Part shown: positions 50,242 to 61,737 of the stretch, piece after piece
Layout: every line of letters starts with the position of its first letter
Numbering within the stretch: position 1 is the first letter of the stretch
NCBI GenBank assembly: GCA_033782935.1
Contig: JAWQEG010000259.1
Coordinates: forward strand, 4,194,001-4,258,000
Reading direction: 5' to 3'
Length of the DNA: 64,000 nt
DNA from: Petrolisthes cinctipes
Taxonomy: Eukaryota; Arthropoda; Malacostraca; Decapoda; Porcellanidae
The notes under the pieces: generated by a model
What the model was told of the DNA's origin: nothing
The model's input: only the letters and a program-made list of their open reading frames with translations
The model's database searches: none
Translations under genes and position numbers: made by a program

Positions 50242-51921
50242 TTAGCATGTTTTTAGCCTATATTTTGAAAATATTCTAGCACTGTGTAGGCATGTACAAA
50301 TTGCTTCTGGGACCCCAAAATATTGAATTTTCGGGTGTTTTGAGCCTGAATTTGAGATATAAACGGGTACAGAAGATACATGCACATATTGACTTTGGGC
50401 ATCTAAAATATCGATTTTCAGCATGTTTTGGGCCTGTATTTTGAAAATACTCTAACACTGAGTAGGCATGTACAGATTGCTTCTGGGACCCCAAAATATT
50501 GAATTTTCTGGTGTTTTGAGCCTGAATTTGAGATATAAACGGGTACTGAAGATTCATACACATATCGACTTTTGTGCACCTAAAAGATCGATTTTCAGTA
50601 TGTTTTGAGCATGTAATTTGAAAATACTCTAACACTGAGTAGGCATGTACAGATTGCTTCTGGGACCCCAAAATATTGAATTTTCGGGTGTTTTGAGCCT
50701 GAATTTGAGATATAAACGGGTACTGAAGATGCATGCACATATCGACTTTTGTGCACCTAAAAGATCGATTTTCAGTATGTTTTGAGCATGTATTTTGAAA
50801 ATACTCTAACACGGAGTAGGCATGTACAGATCGCTTCTGGGACCCCTAAATATCGAATTTTCGGGTGTTTTGGGACTGAATTTGAGATATCGACTTTTTG
50901 GCACCTAAAAGATTGATTTTTAGCATGTTTTTAGCCTATATTTTGAAAATATTCTAGCACTGAGTAGGCATGTACAGATTGCTTCTGGGACCCCAAAATA
51001 TTGAATTTTCGGGTGTTTTGAGCCTGAATTTGAGATATAAACGGGTACAGAAGATACATGCACATATTGACTTTGGGCACCAAAAATATCGATTTTCAGC
51101 ATGTTTTGGGCCTGAATTTTGAAAATACTCTAACACGGAGTAGGCATGTACAGATCGCTTCTGGGACCCCAAAATATCGAATTTTCGGGTGTTTAGGGCC
51201 AGAATTTGAGATATAAACGGGTACAGAAGATGCATGCACATATCGACTTTTGGGCACCTAAAAGATCGATTTTCAGTATGTTTTTGGCCTGTATTTTGAA
51301 AATACTCTATCACGGAGTAGGCATGTACAGATACCTTCTGGGACCCCTAAATATCGAATTTTCGGGTGTTTTGGGACTGAATTTGAGATATCGATTTTTT
51401 GGCACCTAAAAGATCGATTTTTAGCATGTTTTTAGCCTATATTTTGAAAATATTCTAGCACTGAGTAGGCATGTACAGATTGCTTCTGGGACCCCAAAAT
51501 ATTGAATTTTCGGGTGTTTTGAGCCTGAATTTGAGATATAAACGGGTACAGAAGATACATGCACATATTGACTTTGGGCACCAAAAATATCGATTTTCAG
51601 CATGTTTTGGGCCTGAATTTTGAAAATACTCTAACACGGAGTAGGCATGTACAGATCGCTTCTGGGACCCCAAAATATCGAATTTTCGGGTGTTTAGTGC
51701 CAGAATTTGAGATATTAACGGGTACAGAAGATGCATGCACATATCGACTTTTGGGCACCTAAAAGATCGATTTTCAGTATGTTTTTGGCCTGTATTTTGA
51801 AAATACTCTATCACGGAGTAGGCATGTACAGATACCTTCTGGGACCTCTAAATATCGAATTTTCGGGTGTTTTGGGACTGAATTTGAGATATCGATTTTT
51901 TGGCACCTAAAATGTCGATTT
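50242..51921. repeat. 1680-bp tandem duplication, copy 1
   Basis: Unit starts are 50242, 50920 and 51421, with lengths of 678, 501 and 501. The first unit is A-B1-B1-C1 with CATGTAATTTGAAAATAC between the two B1 monomers. The next begins with the rare AAAAGATTGATTTTTAG. The first 1179 bp match 51922-53100 closely; the last unit does not. Confidence 0.9.
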
Positions 51922-53100
51922 TTAGCATGTTTTTAGCCTATATTTTGAAAATATTCTAGCACTGTGTAGGCATGTACAAATTGCTTCTGGGACCCCAAAA
52001 TATTGAATTTTCGGGTGTTTTGAGCCTGAATTTGAGATATAAACGGGTACAGAAGATACATGCACATATTGACTTTGGGCATCTAAAATATCGATTTTCA
52101 GCATGTTTTGGGCCTGTATTTTGAAAATACTCTAACACTGAGTAGGCATGTACAGATTGCTTCTGGGACCCCAAAATATTGAATTTTCGGGTGTTTTGAG
52201 CCTGAATTTGAGATATAAACGGGTACTGAAGATGCATACACATATCGACTTTTGTGCACCTAAAAGATCGATTTTCAGTATGTTTTGAGCATGTAATTTG
52301 AAAATACTCTAACACTGAGTAGGCATGTACAGATTGCTTCTGGGACCCCAAAATATTGAATTTTCGGGTGTTTTGAGCCTGAATTTGAGATATAAACGGG
52401 TACTGAAGATGCATGCACATATCGACTTTTGTGCACCTAAAAGATCGATTTTCAGTATGTTTTGAGCATGTATTTTGAAAATACTCTAACACGGAGTAGG
52501 CATGTACAGATCGCTTCTGGGACCCCTAAATATCGAATTTTCGGGTGTTTTGGGACTGAATTTGAGATATCGACTTTTTGGCACCTAAAAGATTGATTTT
52601 TAGCATGTTTTTAGCCTATATTTTGAAAATATTCTAGCACTGAGTAGGCATGTACAGATTGCTTCTGGGACCCCAAAATTTTGAATTTTCGGGTGTTTTG
52701 AGCCTGAATTTGAGATATAAACGGGTACAGAAGATACATGCACATATTGACTTTGGGCACCAAAAATATCGATTTTTAGCATGTTTTGGGCCTGAATTTT
52801 GAAAATACTCTAACACGGAGTAGGCATGTACAGATCGCTTCTGGGACCCCAAAATATCGAATTTTCGGGTGTTTAGGGCCAGAATTTGAGATATAAACGG
52901 GTACAGAAGATGCATGCACATATCGACTTTTGGGCACCTAAAAGATCGATTTTCAGTATGTTTTTTGCCTGTATTTTGAAAATACTCTATCACGGAGTAG
53001 GCATGTACAGATACCTTCTGGGACCTCTAAATATCGAATTTTCGGGTGTTTTGGGACTGAATTTGAGATATCGATTTTTTGGCACCTAAAATGTCGATTT
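51922..53100. repeat. 1680-bp tandem duplication, copy 2 (matching part)
   Basis: Unit starts are 51922 and 52600, with lengths of 678 and 501, at a 1680-bp offset from copy 1. A private difference is GATTCATACAC in copy 1 against GATGCATACAC here. The block after 53101 is of type I, whereas 51421 is of type II, so the duplicated part ends there. Confidence 0.9.
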
Positions 53101-54102
53101 TTATCATGTTTTTAGCCTATATTTTGAAAATATTCTAGCACTGTGTAGGCATGTACAAATTGCTTCTGGGACCCCAAAATATTGAATTTTCGTGTGTTTT
53201 GAGCCTGAATTTGAGATATAAACGGGTACAGAAGATACATGCACATATTGACTTTGGGCAGCTAAAATATCGATTTTCAGCATGTTTTGGGCCTGTATTT
53301 TGAAAATACTCTAACACTGAGTAGGCATGTACAGATTGCTTCTGGGACCCCAAAATATTGAATTTTCGGGTGTTTTGAGCCTGAATTTGAGATATAAACG
53401 GGTACTGAAGATGCATACACATATCGACTTTTGTGCACCTAAAAGATCGATTTTCAGTATGTTTTGAGCATGTAATTTGAAAATACTCTAACACGGAGTA
53501 GGCATGTACAGATCGCTTCTGGGACCCCTAAATATCGAATTTTCGGGTGTTTTGGGACTGAATTTGAGATATCGACTTTTTGGCACCTAAAAGATCGATT
53601 TTTAGCATGTTTTTAGCCTATATTTTGAAAATATTCTAGCACTGTGTAGGCATGTACAGATTGCTTCTGGGACCCCAAAATATTGAATTTTCGGGTGTTT
53701 TGAGCCTGAATTTGAGATATAAACGGGTACAGAAGATACATGCACATATTGACTTTGGGCACCAAAAATATCGATTTTCAGCATGTTTTGGGCGTTAATT
53801 TTGAAAATACTCTAACACGGAGTAGGCATGTACAGATCGCTTCTGGGACCCCAAAATATCGAATTTTCGGGTGTTTAGGGCCAGAATTTGAGATATAAAC
53901 GGGTACAGAAGATGCATGCACATATCGACTTTTGGGCACCTAAAAGATCGATTTTCAGTATGTTTTTGGCCTGTATTTTGAAAATACTCTATCACGGAGT
54001 AGGCATGTACAGATACCTTCTGGGACCTCTAAATATCGAATTTTCGGGTGTTTTGGGACTGAATTTGAGATATCGATTTTTTGGCACCTAAAATGTCGAT
54101 TT
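53101..54102. repeat. 1002-bp tandem hexamer, copy 1
   Basis: Units 53101 (type I) and 53602 (type II) are each 501 bp. Private shared markers are GGGCAGCTAAAAT and TTTTGGGCGTTAATTTT. The first marker also occurs at 63397, which relates this block to the end of the window. Confidence 0.92.
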
Positions 54103-55104
54103 TTAGCATGTTTTTAGCCTATATTTTGAAAATATTCTAGCACTGTGTAGGCATGTACAAATTGCTTCTGGGACCCCAAAATATTGAATTTTCGAGTGTT
54201 TTGAGCCTGAATTTGAGATATAAACGGGTACAGAAGATACATGCACATATTGACTTTGGGCAGCTAAAATATCGATTTTCAGCATGTTTTGGGCCTGTAT
54301 TTTGAAAATACTCTAACACTGAGTAGGCATGTACAGATTGCTTCTGGGACCCCAAAATATTGAATTTTCGGGTGTTTTGAGCCTGAATTTGAGATATAAA
54401 CGGGTACTGAAGATGCATACACATATCGACTTTTGTGCACCTAAAAGATCGATTTTCAGTATGTTTTGAGCATGTAATTTGAAAATACTCTAACACGGAG
54501 TAGGCATGTACAGATCGCTTCTGGGACCCCTAAATATCGAATTTTCGGGTGTTTTGGGACTGAATTTGAGATATCGACTTTTTGGCACCTAAAAGATCGA
54601 TTTTTAGCATGTTTTTAGCCTATATTTTGAAAATATTCTAGCACTGAGTAGGCATGTACAGATAACTTCTGGGACCCCAAAATATTGAATTTTCGGGTGT
54701 TTTGAGCCTGAATTTGAGATATAAACGGGTACAGAAGATACATGCACATATTGACTTTGGGCACCAAAAATATCGATTTTCAGCATGTTTTGGGCGTTAA
54801 TTTTGAAAATACTCTAACACGGAGTAGGCATGTACAGATCGCTTCTGGGACCCCAAAATATCGAATTTTCGGGTGTTTAGGGCCAGAATTTGAGATATAA
54901 ACGGGTACAGAAGATGCATGCACATATCGACTTTTGGGCACCTAAAAGATCGATTTTCAGTATGTTTTTTGCCTGTATTTTGAAAATACTCTAACACGGA
55001 GTAGGCATGTACAGATACCTTCTGGGACCTCTAAATATCGAATTTTCGGGTGTTTTGGGACTGAATTTGAGATATCGATTTTTAGGCACCTAAAATGTCG
55101 ATTT
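54103..55104. repeat. 1002-bp tandem hexamer, copy 2
   Basis: Units 54103 and 54604 lie exactly 1002 bp from copy 1 and share the same two markers. A few single-base differences exist, such as ACAGATAACTTCTGG near 54660. Confidence 0.92.
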
Positions 55105-58100
55105 TTAGCATGTTTTTAGCCTATATTTTGAAAATATTCTAGCACTGTGTAGGCATGTACAGATTGCTTCTGGGACCCCAAAATTTTGAATTTTCGGGTG
55201 TTTTGAGCCTGAATTTGAGATATAAACGGGTACAGAAGATACATGCACATATTGACTTTGGGCATCTAAAATATCGATTTTCAGCATGTTTTGGGCCTGT
55301 ATTTTGAAAATACTCTAACACTGAGTAGGCATGTACAGATTGCTTCTGGGGCCCCAAAATATTGAATTTTCGGGTGTTTTTGGGACTGAATTTGAGATAT
55401 CGACTTTTTGGCACATAAAAGATCGATTTTTAGCATGTTTTTAGCCTATATTTTGAAAATATTCTAGCACTGAGTAGGCATGTACAGATTGCTTCTGGGA
55501 CCCCAAAATATTGAATTTTCGGGTGTTTTGAGCCTGAATTTGAGATATAAACGGGTACAGAAGATACATGCACATATTGACTTTGGGCACCAAAAATATC
55601 GATTTTCAGCATGTTTTGGGCCTGAATTTTGAAAATACTCTAACACGGAGTAGGCATGTACAGATCGCTTCTGGGACCCCAAAATATCGAATTTTCGGGT
55701 GTTTAGGGCCAGAATTTGAGATATAAACGGGTACAGAAGATGCATGCACATATCGACTTTTGGGCACCTAAAAGATCGATTTTCAGTATGTTTTTGGCCT
55801 GTATTTTGAAAATACTCTATCACGGAGTAGGCATGTACAGATACCTTCTGGGACCTCTAAATATCGAATTTTCGGGTGTTTTGGGACTGAATTTGAGATA
55901 TCGATTTTTTGGCACCTAAAATGTCGATTTTTAGCATGTTTTTAGCCTATATTTTGAAAATATTCTAGCACTGTGTAGGCATGTACAGATTGCTTCTGGG
56001 ACCCCAAAATATTGAATTTTCGGGTGTTTTGAGCCTGAATTTGAGATATAAACCGGTACAGAAGATACATGCACATATTGACTTTTGTGCACCTAAAAGA
56101 TCGATTTTCGGTATGTTTTGAGCATGTATTTTGAAAATACTCTAACACGGAGTAGGCATGTACAGATCGCTTCTGGGACCCCTAAATATCGAATTTTCGG
56201 GTGTTTTGGGACTGAATTTGAGATATCGACTTTTTGGCACCTAAAAGATCGATTTTTAGCATGTTTTTAGCCTATATTTTGAAAATATTCTAGCACTGAG
56301 TAGGCATGTACAGATTGCTTCTGGGACCCCAAAATATTGAATTTTCGGGTGTTTTGAGCCTGAATTTGAGATATAAACGGGTACAGAAGATACATGCACA
56401 TATTGACTTTGGGCACCTAAAATATCGATTTTCAGCATGTTTTGGGCCTGTATTTTGAAAATACTCTAACACGGAGTAGGCATGTACAGATCGCTTCTGG
56501 GACCCCAAAATATCGAATTTTCGGGTGTTTAGGGCCAGAATTTGAGATATAAACGGGTACAGAAGATGCATGCACATATCGACTTTTGGGCACCTAAAAG
56601 ATCGATTTTCAGTATGTTTTTGGCCTGTATTTTGAAAATACTTTAACACGGAGTAAGCATGTACAGATACCTTCTGGGACCTCTAAATATCGAATTTTCG
56701 GGTGTTTTGGGACTGAATTTGAGATATCGATTTTTTGGCACCTAAAATGTCGATTTTTAGCATGTTTTTAGCCTATATTTTGAAAATATTCTAGCACTGT
56801 GTAGGCATGTACAGATTGCTTCTGGGACCCCAAAATATTGAATTTTCGGGTGTTTTGAGGCTGAATTTGAGATATAAACGGGTACAGAAAATACATGCAC
56901 ATTATGACTTTGGGCATCTAAAATATCGATTTTCAGCATGTTTTGGGCCTGTATTTTGAAAATACTCTAACACTGAGTAGGCATGTACAGATTGCTTCTG
57001 GGACCCCAAAATATTGAATTTTCGGGTGTTTTGAGCCTGAATTTGAGATATAAACGGGTACTGAAGATGCATTCACATATCGACTTTTGTGCACCTAAAA
57101 GATTGATTTTCAGTATGTTTTGAGCATGTATTTTGAAAATACTCTAACGCGGAGTAGGCATGTACAGATCGCTTCTGGGACCCCTAAATATCGAATTTTC
57201 GGGTGTTTTGGGACTGAATTTGAGATATCGACTTTTTGGCACCTAAAAGATCGATTTTTAGCATGTTTTTAGCCTATATTTTAAAAATATTCTTGCACTG
57301 AGTAGGCATGTACAGATTGCTTCTGGGACCCTAAAATATTGAATTTTCTGATGTTTTGAGCCTGAATTTGAGATATAAACGGGTACAGAAGATACATGCA
57401 CATATTGACTTTGGGCATCTAAAATATCGATTTTCAGCATGTTTTGGGCCTGTATTTTGAAAATACTCTAACACGGAGTAGGCATGTACAGATACCTTCT
57501 AGGACCTCTAAATATCGAATTTTCGGGTGTTTTGGGACTGAATTTGAGATATCGATTTTTTGACACCTAAAATGTCGATTTTTAGCATGTTTTTAGCCTA
57601 TATTTTGAAAATATTCTAGCACTGTTTAGGCATGTACAGATTGCTTCTCGGACCCCAAAATATTGAATTTTCGGGTGTTTTGAGCCTGAATTTGAGATAT
57701 AAACGGGTACAGAAGATACATGCACATATTGACTTTGGGCACCTAAAATATCGATTTTCAGCATGTTTTGGGCCTGTATTTTGAAAATACTCTAACACGG
57801 AGTAGGCATGTACAGATCGCTTCTGGGACCCCAAAATATTGAATTTTCGGGTGTTTTGAGCCTGAATTTGAGATATAAACGGGTACTGAAGATGCATGCA
57901 CATATCGACTTTTGTGCACCTAAAAGATCGATTTTCAGTATGTTTTGAGCATGTATTTTGAAAATACTCTAACACGGAGTAGGCATGTACAGATCGCTTC
58001 TGGGACCCCTAAATATCGAATTTTCGGGTGTTTTGGGACTGAATTTGAGATATCGACTTTTTGGCACCTAAAAGATCGATTTTTAGCATGTTTTTAGCCT

Positions 58101-58583
58101 ATATTTTGAAAATATTCTAGCACTGAGTAGGCATGTACAGATTGCTTCTGGGACCCCAAAATATTGAATTTTCGGGTGTTTTGAGCCTGAATTTGAGATA
58201 TAAATGGGTACAGAAGATACATGCACATATTGACTTTGGGCACCAAAAATATCGATTTTCAGCATGTTTTGGGCCTGAATTTTGAAAATACTCTAACACG
58301 GAGTAGGCATGTACAGATCGCTTCTGGGACCCCAAAATATCGAATTTTCGGGTGTTTAGGGCCAGAATTTGAGATATAAACGGGTACAGAAGATGCATGC
58401 ACATATCGACTTTTGGGCACCTAAAAGATCGATTTTCAGTATGTTTTTTGCCTGTATTTTGAAAATACTCTAACACGGAGTAGGCATGTACAGATACCTT
58501 CTGGGACCTCTAAATATCGAATTTTCGGGTGTTTTGGGACTGAATTTGAGATATCGATTTTTTGGCACCTAAAATGTCGATTT
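55105..58583. repeat. 3479-bp tandem duplication, copy 1
   Basis: Unit starts are 55105, 55430, 55931, 56256, 56757, 57258, 57582 and 58083, with lengths of 325, 501, 325, 501, 501, 324, 501 and 501. The first unit ends in a chimeric monomer with an extra T (GGGTGTTTTTGGGACTG). Markers shared with copy 2 are AAAATTTTGAATTTT, AAACCGGTAC, CACATTATGAC, GCATTCACAT, TTTTAAAAATATTCTTGC and CTTCTCGGACC. Confidence 0.93.
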
Positions 58584-61500
58584 TTAGCATGTTTTTAGCC
58601 TATATTTTGAAAATATTCTAGCACTGTGTAGGCATGTACAGATTGCTTCTGGGACCCCAAAATTTTGAATTTTCGGGTGTTTTGAGCCTGAATTTGAGAT
58701 ATAAACTGGTACAGAAGATACATGCACATATTGACTTTGGGCATCTAAAATATCGATTTTCAGCATGTTTTGGGCCTGTATTTTGAAAATACTCTAACAC
58801 TGAGTAGGCATGTACAGATTGCTTCTGGGACCCCAAAATATTGAATTTTCGGGTGTTTTTGGGACTGAATTTGAGATATCGACTTTTTGGCACATAAAAG
58901 ATCGATTTTTAGCATGTTTTTAGCCTATATTTTGAAAATATTCTAGCACTGAGTAGGCATGTACAGATTGCTTCTGGGACCCCAAAATATTGAATTTTCG
59001 GGTGTTTTGAGCCTGAATTTGAGATATAAACGGGTACAGAAGATACATGCACATATTGACTTTGGGCACCAAAAATATCGATTTTCAGCATGTTTAGGGC
59101 CTGAATTTTGAAAATACTCTAACACGGAGTAGGCATGTACAGATCGCTTCTGGGACCCCAAAATATCGAATTTTCGGGTGTTTAGGGCCAGAATTTGAGA
59201 TATAAACGGGTACAGAAGATGCATGCACATATCGACTTTTGGGCACCTAAAAGATCGATTTTCAGTATGTTTTTGGCCTGTATTTTGAAAATACTCTATC
59301 ACGGAGTAGGCATGTACAGATACCTTCTGGGACCTCTAAATATCGAATTTTCGGGTGTTTTGGGACTGAATTTGAGATATCGATTTTTTGGCACCTAAAA
59401 TGTCGATTTTTAGCATGTTTTTAGCCTATATTTTGAAAATATTCTAGCACTGTGTAGGCATGTACAGATTGCTTCTGGGACCCCAAAATATTGAATTTTC
59501 GGGTGTTTTGAGCCTGAATTTGAGATATAAACCGGTACAGAAGAAACATGCACATATTGACTTTGGGCACCTAAAATATCGATTTTCAGTATGTTTTGGG
59601 CCTGTATTTTGAAAATACTCTAACACGGAGTAGGCATGTACAGATCGCTTCTGGGACCCCAAAATATCGAATTTTCGGGTGTTTAGGGCCAGAATTTGAG
59701 ATATAAACGGGTACAGAAGATGCATACACATATCGACTTTTGGGCACCTAAAAGATCGATTTTTAGTATGTTTTTGGCCTGTATTTTGAAAATACTCTAA
59801 CACGGAGTAAGCATGTACAGATACCTTCTGGGACCTCTAAATATCGAATTTTCGGGTGTTTTGGGACTGAATTTGAGATATCGATTTTTTGGCACCTAAA
59901 ATGTCGATTTTTAGCATGTTTTTAGCCTATATTTTGAAAATATTCTAGCACTGTGTAGGCATGTACAGATTGCTTCTGGGACCCCAAAATATTGAATTTT
60001 CGGGTGTTTTGAGCCTGAATTTGAGATATAAACGGGTACAGAAAATACATGCACATTATGACTTTGGGCATCTAAAATATCGATTTTCAGCATGTTTTGG
60101 GCCTGTATTTTGAAAATACTCTAACACTGAGTAGGCATGTACAGATTGCTTCTGGGACCCCAAAATATTGAATTTTCGGGTGTTTTGAGCCTGAATTTGA
60201 GATATAAACGGGTACTGAAGATGCATTCACATATCGACTTTTGTGCACCTAAAAGATTGATTTTCAGTATGTTTTGAGCATGTATTTTGAAAATACTCTA
60301 ATGCGGAGTAGGCATGTACAGATCGCTTCTGGGACCCCTAAATATCGAATTTTCGGGTGTTTTGGGACTGAATTTGAGATATCGACTTTTTGGCACCTAA
60401 AAGATCGATTTTTAGCATGTTTTTAGCCTATATTTTAAAAATATTCTTGCACTGAGTAGGCATGTACAGATTGCTTCTGGGACCCTAAAATATTGAATTT
60501 TCTGATGTTTTGAGCCTGAATTTGAGATATAAACGGGTACAGAAGATACATGCACATATTGACTTTGGGCATCTAAAATATCGATTTTCAGCATGTTTTG
60601 GGCCTGTATTTTGAAAATACTCTAACACGGAGTAGGCATGTACAGATACCTTCTAGGACCTCTAAATATCGAATTTTCGGGTGTTTTGGGACTGAATTTG
60701 AGATATCGATTTTTTGACACCTAAAATGTCGATTTTTAGCATGTTTTTAGCCTATATTTTGAAAATATTCTAGCACTGTTTAGGCATGTACAGATTGCTT
60801 CTCGGACCCCAAAATATTGAATTTTCGGGTGTTTTGAGCCTGAATTTGAGATATAAACGGGTACAGAAGATACATGCACATATTGACTTTGGGCACCTAA
60901 AATATCGATTTTCAGCATGTTTTGGGCCTGTATTTTGAAAATACTCTAACACGGAGTAGGCATGTACAGATCGCTTCTGGGACCCCAAAATATTGAATTT
61001 TCGGGTGTTTTGAGCCTGAATTTGAGATATAAACGGGTACTGAAGATGCATGCACATATCGACTTTTGTGCACCTAAAAGATCGATTTTCAGTATGTTTT
61101 GAGCATGTATTTTGAAAATACTCTAACACGGAGTAGGCATGTACATATCGCTTCTGGGACCCCTAAATATCGAATTTTCGGGTGTTTTGGGACTGAATTT
61201 GAGATATCGACTTTTTGGCACCTAAAAGATCGATTTTTAGCATGTTTTTAGCCTATATTTTGAAAATATTCTAGCACTGAGTAGGCATGTACAGATTGCT
61301 TCTGGGACCCCAAAATATTGAATTTTCGGGTGTTTTGAGCCTGAATTTGAGATATAAACGGGTACAGAAGATACATGCACATATTGACTTTGGGCACCAA
61401 AAATATCGATTTTCAGCATGTTTTGGGCCTGAATTTTGAAAATACTCTAACACGGAGTAGGCATGTACAGATCGCTTCTGGGACCCCAAAATATCGAAAT

Positions 61501-61737
61501 TTCGGGTGTTTAGGGCCAGAATTTGAGATATAAACGGGTACAGAAGATGCATGCACATATCGACTTTTGGGCACCTATAAGATCGATTTTCAGTATGTTT
61601 TTGGCCTGTATTTTGAAAATACTCTATCACGGAGTAGGCATGTACAGATACCTTCTGGGACCTCTAAATATCGAATTTTCGGGTGTTTTGGGACTGAATT
61701 TGAGATATCGTTTTTTTGGCACCTAAAATGTCGATTT
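58584..61737. repeat. 3154-bp tandem duplication, copy 2 (one unit shorter)
   Basis: Unit starts are 58584, 58909, 59410, 59911, 60412, 60736 and 61237. The offset is 3479 bp up to about 59550 and 3154 bp afterwards. One 325-bp unit, corresponding to parts of 55931-56255 and 56256, is missing here or was gained in copy 1. The switch lies in the A monomer just after the AAACCGGTAC marker. Confidence 0.92.

Noticed and set aside
6022..61737. Near-identical blocks as assembly duplications
   Set aside because: Each copy carries its own single-base differences and they sit in consistent order, which argues for real copies. Collapse or false expansion cannot be excluded without reads.
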